Positions 25,958 to 33,849 of a DNA stretch of 44,449 nucleotides are shown here, one piece after another (the stretch's first letter is position 1; each line of letters opens with the position of its first letter). The DNA is taken from contig JAFVYN010000012.1 of assembly GCA_017508605.1 (NCBI GenBank), forward strand, positions 1 to 44,449, given 5' to 3'. The position numbers and the translations under genes are program-made. This DNA comes from Clostridia bacterium (GTDB lineage Bacteria > Bacillota > Clostridia > Oscillospirales > CAG-272). The notes under the pieces were generated by a model. That model saw only the letters and a list, made by a program, of their open reading frames with translations. It did no database searches and was not told where the DNA came from.

Positions 25958-26640
25958 TCGTCACTTTCCTCGCTGATCTCAAGATTACGGAAGCCCGCCG
26001 CCTCCGAAATGGGAAGCGCGAAGCAAACTGCCTCCGCGGGGGTATTGACACCCGCCGCCTGCAAAACAGAGCGCATGATATTCGTGCGGTCTTCTTTTTT
26101 GGCAACGATCAGGATGATCTCCTTCTCGTTTGCCAGGGTGATCCCCATAAAGGTTGCCGTACCGGCGGCGGCAGTGCCCTTGGCATTGACCACCGTACCG
26201 CCCGCCGCACCGCCCTCACGGGCGGCATCGATCACAAGGTCGGTATGATTGCGGTTGGCAATGATCACGATCAGCTCTTTTTCGGTATTCATAGTCATTC
26301 CTTCCTTTTCGTTGATCTCGCCGTGGACGAGAGTTTTCATAGCACCCGCCCCGATCGAGGAGAGGGGGCAAGTCAGAGCGATACCGCGGTCGGGCATGTC
26401 GAGATATAGCTCTCTCACAAGCCCCTTCATCAGCGTTCTGGCGCCCTCGCCGCTGACAAGGGTGAGCAGTACCGATTTTTCGCTCTCTTCGATACCGAGA
26501 AGCGAAAGCGTTTTGGATTTCGCCGTACCCTTCGCGCGCATGCTGAAGACGGTCGGCTGGTTGTGAGCTTTAAAAAATGAGATAAACTCTTCAGCATCTT
26601 GTCTTCGGACGATGGTGAGCATCATATTCAGATCTTTCAT
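25954..26640 (-). CDS. Tandem double PII-like regulatory protein
   Basis: A 228-residue protein counted from the ATG at 26638-26640, which follows AAAGGAG; the frame is open further upstream but runs into the DUF1538 gene. It contains two PII-like ferredoxin-fold units. The second (about residues 120-220) is clearer: ELIVIIANRNHTDLVIDAAREGG-type start, GGTVVNAKGT, then ITLANEKEIILIVAKK and a C-terminal LPISEAAGF. The first (1-110) is more diverged but keeps LTIVRRQ and the KSVLLTLV strand. PII proteins sense nucleotides or 2-oxoglutarate and gate transporters. Its neighbour is a DUF1538 membrane protein, a pairing seen elsewhere. Confidence 0.8.
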   Translation of the reverse strand: MKDLNMMLTIVRRQDAEEFISFFKAHNQPTVFSMRAKGTAKSKTLSLLGIEESEKSVLLTLVSGEGARTLMKGLVRELYLDMPDRGIALTCPLSSIGAGAMKTLVHGEINEKEGMTMNTEKELIVIIANRNHTDLVIDAAREGGAAGGTVVNAKGTAAAGTATFMGITLANEKEIILIVAKKEDRTNIMRSVLQAAGVNTPAEAVCFALPISEAAGFRNLEISEESDE

Positions 26641-26674
26641 GGTCTGTCTCCTTTCATGTGAAACGGACGGGGGA

Positions 26675-28177
26675 TCAAAGCTCGATGACGTCGTCATCGG
26701 CAGGCTCGACAGCGCGTGCCTTTCTGAGACGAAGCTTGTAAACAACACCGAGGATCTGGATGGTAACAAGGGGAGTCACGGCAACCATTGCCACGATACC
26801 GAAGGCATCGGTCATGATCACACCGCCGACACCGTCGCACACACCTGCCGCGAGGGGCAGAAGGAAGGTAGCGGTCATCGGACCCGACGCCACACCGCCC
26901 GAGTCGAAGGCGATAGACGTGAAAATATCGGGAGCAACGAAGGTGAGAACGAGAGCAATGGCGTAAAGCGGAAGCAAGAAGTAAAGTAAGGAGATTCCCG
27001 TAAGAGCGCGGAGCATGGCAATGCCGACGGCGGCGGCAACGCCGAGCGAGAGCGAAAGCGAGAGCATTTTTCTCGGGATCGCGCCCGAGGTCACGTCCTC
27101 TACCTGTTTTTCAAGCAGGATCACAGCAGGCTCAGCTTTGACGGTGAAGTAACCGACGAGACATCCGATGGGTACGATCATAAAGGAAAGCTTGCTTTCG
27201 GCAATGGCATGACCGAGATCGTAGCCGGTCTGCATAAAACCGCAGGAGGCACCCGTCAGAAACAGTACAAGTCCCACGTATGTATAAAGCGCGCCGATCA
27301 GGATCTTGGCGATCGCGCCCTTGGAAAGAGGCTGCGCAATAAACTGATAGATCAGAAAAAAGATGACGATCGGAAAAAGCGCGATCGCGACCTCACCGAG
27401 CTTGTGCGGAATGCTCGTCAGAAAATAGCGACTAAGATCGGTGGTGGACTGCAAAACCTCCTCGGACATCGACCATTCGGCATTGGAGGGCTTGGCGATC
27501 ACACCGATCAGCATAACGGCTAAGATCGGTCCGACCGAGGAAAGCGCCACGAGACCGAAGGCGTCAGCCTCGGCGTTTTTGTCGGAACGGATGGAGGCGG
27601 CACCGACACCGAGCGCCATGATAAAGGGAACGGTCATCGGACCTGTGGTCACACCGCCCGAGTCAAAGGCGAGGGGCACGAAATTCTTCGGCACGAAGAA
27701 CATGAGAACGAACACAATGGCATACGAAACGAGAAGCAGATAGGAAAGCTTGATGCCGAACAAGATACGGAGCATGGCGAGAACGAGAAACACGCCCACA
27801 CCGAGACCGACCGCAAAGATCAGAACGTAGCGGTTCACCGAGGATACCTGCCCTGCCAGAACCGAAAGGTCAGGCTCGGAAACGGTGATCATCACACCGA
27901 CCAGAAAAGAGAGCAGGATGATCAGCCATATTTTTTTGGAGCGGGTCATCTGCACACCGACGTATTCCCCCATTTTCTCCATCGAGGTCTCCGCGCCGAG
28001 CGAGAAAAGACCCATGCCGATCACCAGAAGAACGGTACCGGCAAGGAAGGAGAGAAAGGTCCCCGATTCGATCGGAATAAAGCTGAAGCACAAAACGGCA
28101 ACGATCGCGGCAACGGGCAGGACCGATGACAGCGATTCTTTGATTTTTTCCAGAATGACCGTGCGGCGTGTTTTCAT
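26675..28177 (-). CDS. DUF1538 family integral membrane protein (two repeats)
   Basis: A 500-residue protein with about 12-14 membrane helices and internal duplication: FDSGGVTTGPMT in the first half and FDSGGVASGPMT in the second, each followed by a DAFGLVAL/DAFGIVAM block. This matches the DUF1538 family, thought to be transporters; substrate unknown. An AAGGAG site precedes the ATG at 28177. The PII-like gene lies 34 bases downstream, which suggests that activity is gated by a PII-type sensor. Confidence 0.88.
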   Translation of the reverse strand: MKTRRTVILEKIKESLSSVLPVAAIVAVLCFSFIPIESGTFLSFLAGTVLLVIGMGLFSLGAETSMEKMGEYVGVQMTRSKKIWLIILLSFLVGVMITVSEPDLSVLAGQVSSVNRYVLIFAVGLGVGVFLVLAMLRILFGIKLSYLLLVSYAIVFVLMFFVPKNFVPLAFDSGGVTTGPMTVPFIMALGVGAASIRSDKNAEADAFGLVALSSVGPILAVMLIGVIAKPSNAEWSMSEEVLQSTTDLSRYFLTSIPHKLGEVAIALFPIVIFFLIYQFIAQPLSKGAIAKILIGALYTYVGLVLFLTGASCGFMQTGYDLGHAIAESKLSFMIVPIGCLVGYFTVKAEPAVILLEKQVEDVTSGAIPRKMLSLSLSLGVAAAVGIAMLRALTGISLLYFLLPLYAIALVLTFVAPDIFTSIAFDSGGVASGPMTATFLLPLAAGVCDGVGGVIMTDAFGIVAMVAVTPLVTIQILGVVYKLRLRKARAVEPADDDVIEL

Positions 28178-28272
28178 GGGATACTCCTTGTGGTAAAGCG
28201 ATAGGTAACAAAAAGAATCATTTTTGCACTATGACGAAGTCTTTGGGTATTATGATGACATGATTCTACCCC

Positions 28273-28301
28273 ATTGTATCACAAAGATCACGTGCGGTCA
28301 A
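28273..28301 (-). promoter_or_regulatory. Promoter of the DUF1538/PII operon
   Basis: On the minus strand TTGACC (complement of 28296-28301), a 17-base spacer and TACAAT (complement of 28273-28278) with an upstream TG (extended -10). The leader to the ATG is about 90 bases. Confidence 0.7.
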
Positions 28302-28318
28302 GCAGATGGAGTCGAATT

Positions 28319-28894
28319 TCAGGCTTTTTTCTTTCGGTTTTTGATCTTTTCGGAAAGACGGGACAGACCCTTCATGACGTAAGGCGTCAGAAAATACGAG
28401 ATCACCGTCGTAACAACACCGATCAGCGTACCGCCGAGAACGTCGGTAAAAAAATGCAGGTAGAAATAGAGTCTTGAATACCCGATGAGAGCGGCGAGGA
28501 TCACTGCGGGTGTGCCGAGCTTTTTGTTTTCCTTGAACAAGGCAAGTGCCGCCGCGAAGGAAGCGGAGGTGTGCCCCGAGGGGAAGGAGGCGTCATGCGG
28601 AGGCGCCACCTTCAGCGTGATGTCGCGAAGCTCGTACGGTCTCGGTCGGTTGACGATGGGCTTCAGCAGAATATTGGTGAACAGGGTCGAAAAGAGCAGA
28701 GAGATCGCCATCGAAACCCCATAGCGGCGTGTCTCCTTGAACAGAAGAAAGCTCACCGTCAGGGCGATCCAGAACCATCCCGCGTCCCCAAGAAAGGTGA
28801 TGACACGGAAGATCGCGTCAAAAACGGGATGCGTGAGATAGTCGGCGATGAAATCGTTGATCGCAAAGTCGATCGAATAAATGAAATCAGACAT
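28319..28894 (-). CDS. PAP2 family membrane phosphatase
   Basis: A 191-residue protein with about six membrane helices and the three PAP2 motifs: K78 to P86 (KPIVNRPRP), PSGH (105-108) and S140 to D151 (SRLYFYLHFFTD). Such enzymes remove phosphate from undecaprenyl diphosphate or phosphatidate. A wall-lipid recycling role is plausible given its size. I chose the ATG at 28892-28894, giving an N-terminus (MSDFIYSIDFAINDF) usual for the family; the ribosome binding site is weak, so it may rely on coupling to the upstream gene that ends four bases before it. Confidence 0.9.
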   Translation of the reverse strand: MSDFIYSIDFAINDFIADYLTHPVFDAIFRVITFLGDAGWFWIALTVSFLLFKETRRYGVSMAISLLFSTLFTNILLKPIVNRPRPYELRDITLKVAPPHDASFPSGHTSASFAAALALFKENKKLGTPAVILAALIGYSRLYFYLHFFTDVLGGTLIGVVTTVISYFLTPYVMKGLSRLSEKIKNRKKKA

Positions 28895-28898
28895 GGTA

Positions 28899-29996
28899 TT
28901 ATTCGGGAATGTCGGTGCGCTCGCCGTAAGGAAAGAGCGTAACATTCGCAGGTGGCGCGGTAAATTTTTTGAAGAGCGAGCTCTTGAAACAAAGTACCGC
29001 ATAGATGGGTCGGTTGGTGAGAGAGGAAAGCTTCGATAAAAAGTCCGAAAGACCACTGTTTTCCTTATAGACCCCGAAGGAAATGGGGTATTCGGGATCA
29101 ACAGCAACAAGAACGGTATGGGGCAGATCCTTGGTATGCAGGGCATACAGCCAGAAAATGGCGGCATTTTTTTCAAGAGCAGACATGCGGATCTTTTCAT
29201 ACTGCGTTTTTTCCCAGATTTCGCCCTCTCTTGTCTTGCTGAAGGCATAATCCTCTTCGGTCGGCAGAGCGCCGCTTTCGAGGAGAAAATGTTTGACGGC
29301 ATCCTCGGTGGGATAGACCCCCGCTGCCTTCTGTATGAGACGGCGTACCGAGGAGATCTGCCAGAGAAGAAGATCGGAACAGGAGAGGCTCTGAGGAGTC
29401 GCGTTCATCATCAAACGGAGCAGAAATTCTCTTTGCTCGGGGCTGACGGTATAAGGCTCACCGCGACGATCATTTTTCTCCTCTTTCCTTGCGTAGCTGT
29501 CAAAGGCACGCTTGATCTTGAGAAGCTCCTCTTCACGGGTGTTGTAAAAGCGCGAGATCTCTTTGGCACTGTTACCGTTTTTGAGAAGGATCACAACCTC
29601 GCGCTGTGCCTCAGGGGTGAGGGGGGAGGAGCAGGAAAACGCTTCAAGCTGCCGTCTCAGCTTCAAAGACGCCACAACGGGAGGCTTGGCAGCACGGGTC
29701 TGTGCGTCATACGCTCCCTTCAGCATCTGATACCGACGGTAACGCGCGCGAGCAAAAACCGCCATTCCCGCAAGTGGGACGGGATAGGTGATGAGAAAGA
29801 GCCAAAGCCCAGAAAGAAAGCCGTAAAAAATTCCTGAAATCAGGGCAACGGCATAGGAAAGAAGCGCCGTCACAAAGGGGACAAGAAGCCCGTATACACC
29901 CGAGCGAAGACGGGAAAGTTTTCGGACCGCCCACAGAGAGAGCGGCAGTGTTGCCGCAAGATAGGCGGCAGCGATGCCATAGAAGATCGGCGGCAC
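28899..29996 (-). CDS. Membrane-anchored protein related to IS630-type transposases, catalytic residues lost
   Basis: A 365-residue protein starting at GTG (29994-29996) after AAAGGAGGT. Residues 1-85 contain two or three membrane helices. Residues 125-170 form a helix-turn-helix (LTPEAQREVVILLKNGNSAKEISRFY) of the HTH_29/32 sort (first 19 residues most similar). Residues 185-250 resemble the transposase winged helix (VSPEQREFLLRLM; SSVRRLIQKAAGVYPTED). Residues 265-365 follow the strand order of an RNase H-like DDE domain (TVLVAVDPEYPISFGVY; FLSKLSSLTNRPIYAVL; NVTLFPYGER) but lack the Asp/Asp/Glu residues. It lies between the U32 and PAP2 genes with no terminal repeats, so it is a resident gene, not a live element. 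The homology is inferred by eye. Confidence 0.6.
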   Translation of the reverse strand: MPPIFYGIAAAYLAATLPLSLWAVRKLSRLRSGVYGLLVPFVTALLSYAVALISGIFYGFLSGLWLFLITYPVPLAGMAVFARARYRRYQMLKGAYDAQTRAAKPPVVASLKLRRQLEAFSCSSPLTPEAQREVVILLKNGNSAKEISRFYNTREEELLKIKRAFDSYARKEEKNDRRGEPYTVSPEQREFLLRLMMNATPQSLSCSDLLLWQISSVRRLIQKAAGVYPTEDAVKHFLLESGALPTEEDYAFSKTREGEIWEKTQYEKIRMSALEKNAAIFWLYALHTKDLPHTVLVAVDPEYPISFGVYKENSGLSDFLSKLSSLTNRPIYAVLCFKSSLFKKFTAPPANVTLFPYGERTDIPE

Positions 29997-30010
29997 GTTG
30001 CCACCTCCTT

Positions 30011-30056
30011 TGTCAGATCGTACAAAATATTGTCGGATCGTATCGAAATATGTCGG
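30011..30056 (-). repeat. 20-bp iterated repeats in the leader of the transposase-like gene
   Basis: Read on the minus strand, CCGACATATTTCGATACGAT is followed directly by CCGACAATATTTTGTACGAT and then a partial third start (CTGACA). The CCGACA and TACGAT ends are kept; the middle varies. The last partial unit touches the ribosome binding site of the gene at 29996. They could be binding sites for a regulator, possibly the helix-turn-helix protein encoded next. Confidence 0.7.
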
Positions 30057-30062
30057 CTGATG

Positions 30063-31286
30063 TCAACCCATGCGCAGAATATCACCCTCACGCACGGCAA
30101 AGGGAACGGGCATGGTAAAGGTCATATAAGGATGGGGAACGGCTTCAATAGGGACACCTGCTTCATCAAAGAGCGCATCAACAGCAATGCTCTCCCCCAC
30201 TCTGCCGGGAGTCAGAAGCTCGACGGTATCTCCGACGCTGAATTTGTTCCTCTGTACGAAGATTCCCCGACCGCTCGCCTCGTCATAACCGACCGCATAG
30301 GCAAGATACGCCTTTTCGGCAAGATACCCGGGGCGTGTGACAAGCTGCGGGGTGTCCATCGGATGGTCAAAGAAATAGCCCGTGCAGTATTCACGGTGAT
30401 TGACGCTGTCAAGCTCGGTCAGAAGACGCTCATCGAAGGAATACCCCTCGGGATCTTCTTCATAACGGTCCATCGCCATGCGATAGCAGTTTGAGGTCAC
30501 GGCGGCATAATAAGCGGATTTCATTCTGCCCTCGATCTTGAAGGAGGCGATTCCGGACGTCATCAGCTCGGGAATATGCTCGATCATGCACATATCACGG
30601 CTGGCGAGAATATAACTGCCCCGTTCGTCCTCACGAAGCTCCATCCGCATGCCGTCGCGCTTGACCTCGGCGATCTCATAGATCCGATAGTCCCAACGGC
30701 AGGGCTGCGCGCACTCACCGCGGTTGGCGTCCCGTCCGATCATATACTGCGACAGAAGACAACGCCCGCTATAGGAAACACACATCGAGCCGTGGACAAA
30801 CGCCTCAAGCTCCAGCTCCTTCGGTACTTTTTCACGGATCATTTTTATCTCCGCAAGGGACAGCTCACGGGCAAGCACCACACGGGTCGCGCCGAAGCGA
30901 TACCAGAAGAGGCAGTCGGCATGGCTGACACATCCCGCCTGCGTCGACACGTGCAAGGGAATATGGGGAAGCATTTCCTTGGCAAGGGAAGCCACCCCCA
31001 CGTCAGCCACAATGAGGGCATCGAGTCCGATGTCGGATATTTCACGAAAATAGTCGGCAAGCGCCTCGTACTCCTCGGTATGAGGCATCACGTTTACGGT
31101 AAGATACAGCTTTTTGCCGCGATCGTGGGTATACGCTACTGCCTCGCGAAGCTCCTCAAGAGTAAAATTTTTGGCAGCCGACCGCATGCCGAACTGTTTT
31201 CCCGAAAGATACACAGCATCGGCACCGTACAGAAGCGCGGTCTTCAGTTTTTCAAAATTGCCCGCGGGGGCAAGAAGCTCAGGCAT
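30063..31286 (-). CDS. trhP: Peptidase U32 family protein, tRNA hydroxylation TrhP-like
   Basis: A 407-residue protein of the U32 family, starting MPELLAPAGN. The conserved Cys set Cys169, Cys176, Cys192 and Cys233, with RGECAQPCRW, matches the iron-sulfur pattern of this family. The length suits TrhP/YrrO-YegQ (5-hydroxyuridine at tRNA wobble position 34, prephenate-dependent) rather than the longer RlhA. Despite the family name it is unlikely to be a protease. A GAAAGGAA site precedes the ATG. The downstream transposase-like gene begins 66 bases later, so the two may share a transcript. Confidence 0.85.
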   Translation of the reverse strand: MPELLAPAGNFEKLKTALLYGADAVYLSGKQFGMRSAAKNFTLEELREAVAYTHDRGKKLYLTVNVMPHTEEYEALADYFREISDIGLDALIVADVGVASLAKEMLPHIPLHVSTQAGCVSHADCLFWYRFGATRVVLARELSLAEIKMIREKVPKELELEAFVHGSMCVSYSGRCLLSQYMIGRDANRGECAQPCRWDYRIYEIAEVKRDGMRMELREDERGSYILASRDMCMIEHIPELMTSGIASFKIEGRMKSAYYAAVTSNCYRMAMDRYEEDPEGYSFDERLLTELDSVNHREYCTGYFFDHPMDTPQLVTRPGYLAEKAYLAYAVGYDEASGRGIFVQRNKFSVGDTVELLTPGRVGESIAVDALFDEAGVPIEAVPHPYMTFTMPVPFAVREGDILRMG

Positions 31287-31463
31287 AGGTGTCTTCCTTT
31301 CAAAAGGGTATTCTTATCTTATATTTTACTATAAATATCACCAAAAGTAAAGACAAAAGTATACTTTTCTCTTTTTTTGCGCTTGTTTTTTTCAGACTGA
31401 CCCAAAACCGTATCCCTTGGAACTTTTCACAAAAATAATCAAGGCGTTTTTCTCGGGATGGAC

Positions 31464-31491
31464 TTGACTTTTTTCGGAATGGTGCTATAAT
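31464..31491 (+). promoter_or_regulatory. Promoter of the YitT-family gene
   Basis: TTGACT (31464-31469), a 16-base spacer and TATAAT (31486-31491) with an upstream TG (extended -10), 33 bases before the ATG. The 238-base interval from 31287 also includes an AT-rich region that could hold the weak minus-strand promoter of the U32 gene. Confidence 0.8.
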
Positions 31492-31524
31492 ATTTTACAA
31501 GAAAAAGAAGTCGAGAGGCATCGT

Positions 31525-32430
31525 ATGGAAAAAAACAAGATGATCGAAACGCGCGTAAAGCTCGGCAGAATTCTCACGGACTATATATGCCTTTCGATCG
31601 GTACGATCCTTGTGACGGTCGGGTTATATATTTTTGCCATTCCCAATCAATTCGTTATGGGCGGCGTTACGGGTATTTCTATCGTGATCGCGCCCTTTCT
31701 TCCCTCCTGGCTCACCCCCGCCACCTTCGTTCTGGTTCTCAACGTACTGCTGCTCCTCGTCGGATTTGCCTTTCTCGGTAAGGATTTCGGCTTCAAAACC
31801 GTCTATACCAGCATGCTGCTCTCGATCGTCGGTATGGTCATCGAATACTTCGGCACGGCGGGTCTTCCCGAAGGCATGAGCCGTTATCCCTTGACCGACA
31901 ATCTCGTGCTTGAGCTTGTCCTTTCGGTGGTTCTGCCCGCCATCGGCTCAGCCATTGTCTTTTACTACAACGGTTCGGGGGGCGGCACCGATATCATCGC
32001 CATGATCCTGAAGAAATACTCCCGTATCCCGAGCGGCAAAGCCCTGCTCTGCGTCGACTCCTTCATCATGCTCGTTTCCTTCACCTACGGCATTGAGATC
32101 GGTCTTCTTTCCGCTCTCGGTCTGTTCGCCAAGAGCCTGATCGTCGACCGTGTCAATCTCAGCATGAACCGTTCCAAATACGTGATCATCATCACGACCT
32201 ATCCCGAAGAGGTCGGGGAATACATCAACAAGGTCATTGGCAGAGGCGCCACCATGTGGCAGGGTGTGGGTGTGTATACCCATGAAAAAAAATACATCCT
32301 GCTTGCCGTCATGAACCAAAGACAGGCAGCGATCGTGCGTGACGAGATCAAAAAGATCGACGAACACGCCTTCCTCGTGCTGGACGAGACCAGCGACATC
32401 GTCGGAAACGGTTTCCGCGCACTGATATAA
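31525..32430 (+). CDS. YitT family membrane protein (DUF161/DUF2179)
   Basis: A 301-residue protein with five or six membrane helices (ICLSIGTILVTVGLYIFAIP; FVMGGVTGISIVI) followed by a cytosolic ferredoxin-like DUF2179 domain (about 215-300: YVIIITTYPEEVGEYINK; GRGATMWQGVGVYT). The family is widespread in Bacillota, usually in several paralogues, with no settled function. An AGTCGAGAGG-type site precedes the ATG. The hairpin at 32440 follows it. Confidence 0.93.
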   Translation: MEKNKMIETRVKLGRILTDYICLSIGTILVTVGLYIFAIPNQFVMGGVTGISIVIAPFLPSWLTPATFVLVLNVLLLLVGFAFLGKDFGFKTVYTSMLLSIVGMVIEYFGTAGLPEGMSRYPLTDNLVLELVLSVVLPAIGSAIVFYYNGSGGGTDIIAMILKKYSRIPSGKALLCVDSFIMLVSFTYGIEIGLLSALGLFAKSLIVDRVNLSMNRSKYVIIITTYPEEVGEYINKVIGRGATMWQGVGVYTHEKKYILLAVMNQRQAAIVRDEIKKIDEHAFLVLDETSDIVGNGFRALI

Positions 32431-32439
32431 CTATACAGA

Positions 32440-32465
32440 CAGAGCTGTTGCGTGCAACAGCTCTG
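32440..32465 (+). terminator. Hairpin after the YitT-family gene, probable weak terminator
   Basis: CAGAGCTGTTG, loop CGTG, CAACAGCTCTG form a perfect 11-bp stem, but only CTTTGG follows instead of a T run. Read-through into the next gene is possible. Confidence 0.55.
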
Positions 32466-32554
32466 CTTTGGTATAGGGGGTACGTTACAAAAATAACGAT
32501 TTCTCAGTTCCTCCCCAAATGAGAAAAAATATTAAAGTGAAAGAAGGCATTCAC

Positions 32555-33691
32555 ATGGCATCCCTCAAGCAAAAGGCAAAACATTTACTGCAGCTCATCT
32601 TTATCGACGGTCTGTCGGGTATGGCACTCGGTCTGTTTGCCACCCTGATCGTCGGCACGATCCTCGGGCAGATCGCCTCGATCGGCTCTCTTTCGGGAAC
32701 CTTTGTGGGCGCACTCCTCGTCGGTGTCGCCAATCTCACCAAAACGCTGATGGGCGTCGGCATCGGTGTCGGTATGGCATACAAATTCAAGCAGTCGCCC
32801 CTGGTAACAGTGGCGGCAGGTGCTTGCGGTTTCATCGGTGCTTTTGCCGCCGATCTCGTCTCAATGGCAGGCGGAAGCCTCGCTGCCCTCGCCCCCATTT
32901 CCTCGGGTAAGCCCGGCGATCCCCTGAACGCTTTTGTTGCCGCCCTCGTCGGCATCGCCGTCGGACATCTCGTTTCGGGAAAGACCCGTATTGATATTCT
33001 CGTAACCCCGATCACCACGGTCTTTTCGGGCGCTCTCATCGGACTTTGCACCGGTAAGGGCATTGCCGCGATCACAAGTGCCATCAGCACCTTTGTCGGC
33101 TGGAGCACCGAGCGTCAGCCCGTCCTGATGGGTATTCTCGTGGCGGTCGTCATGGGACTTGCCCTCACCTTGCCCATCTCCTCCGCCGCCATCGGCGTGG
33201 TGGTCTTTGCGGGCGCGGAATCAAGCTACGGTCTTGCCCTTGCCGCCGCTGCTGCCGCCGCAGGCTGTTCGGCGCAAATGGTAGGCTTTGCCGTTTCCTC
33301 CTACCGTGAAAACCGCTTCGGCGGACTTATCTCGCAGGGTATCGGCACGTCGATGCTGCAAATGCCCAATATTGTCAAGAATCCCCGCATCTGGATCCCG
33401 CCCACGGTCGCCTCAGCCGTCGTCGGTCCGATCTCATCCGCACTCTTCGGCATGGTCAACAATAACGTCGGAGCAGGCATGGGCACGTCGGGACTTGTCG
33501 GTCAGATCAACGCCTTTTCCATGATGCTCAAGGGCGTCGAGGGTTATGCCGAGCCGACAAGCTGGTATACCGCACTCTTTCTCATCCTGCTCGTCCACGT
33601 CATCCTCCCTGCCGCCATCTCGCTCGGTCTCTCCGAGCTTCTCCGTAAGATCGGCTGGATCAAGGAAGGCGACATGAAGCTCGAAAACTGA
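32555..33691 (+). CDS. PTS_EIIC_2-family integral membrane protein
   Basis: A 378-residue polytopic membrane protein rich in Gly/Ala/Ser, counted from the ATG at 32555 after GAAAGAAGG. It begins IDGLSGMALGLFATLIVGTILGQ (first 18 residues diagnostic) and contains NNNVGAGMGTSGLVGQI, both typical of the clostridial PTS_EIIC_2 group. These lack the EIIA/EIIB domains and neighbours of a sugar phosphotransferase system, none of which are present here, so the function as a PTS permease is doubtful. It is followed by a strong terminator. Confidence 0.82.
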   Translation: MASLKQKAKHLLQLIFIDGLSGMALGLFATLIVGTILGQIASIGSLSGTFVGALLVGVANLTKTLMGVGIGVGMAYKFKQSPLVTVAAGACGFIGAFAADLVSMAGGSLAALAPISSGKPGDPLNAFVAALVGIAVGHLVSGKTRIDILVTPITTVFSGALIGLCTGKGIAAITSAISTFVGWSTERQPVLMGILVAVVMGLALTLPISSAAIGVVVFAGAESSYGLALAAAAAAAGCSAQMVGFAVSSYRENRFGGLISQGIGTSMLQMPNIVKNPRIWIPPTVASAVVGPISSALFGMVNNNVGAGMGTSGLVGQINAFSMMLKGVEGYAEPTSWYTALFLILLVHVILPAAISLGLSELLRKIGWIKEGDMKLEN

Positions 33692-33762
33692 ACCGCAAAA
33701 AACACCCGGCACTGTTGAATCATCGCAGCACCGCCGAACCCCATTTTCATTTCTAAAATCAA

Positions 33763-33806
33763 AACGCCGACAGATTTCAAAAATCTGTCGGCGTTAATCT
33801 TTTTTA
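33763..33806. terminator. Intrinsic terminator between convergent genes
   Basis: AACGCCGACAGATTT, loop CAA, AAATCTGTCGGCGTT followed by AATCTTTTTT: a 15-bp perfect stem. It can also act on the minus strand for the gene ending at 33850. Confidence 0.9.
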
Positions 33807-33849
33807 GTGGATTCCGGGATCTATCCGCAAGCCGTTTTCGTTCTTGCTT

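Noticed and set aside
28899..30062. Live insertion sequence at the transposase-like gene
   Set aside because: No terminal inverted repeats or target-site duplication are visible, catalytic acids are missing, and membrane helices are fused to it, so it is not called a mobile element.
32555..33691. Sugar phosphotransferase permease with a functional PTS operon
   Set aside because: No EIIA, EIIB or sugar enzyme gene is adjacent, so only the family name is used.
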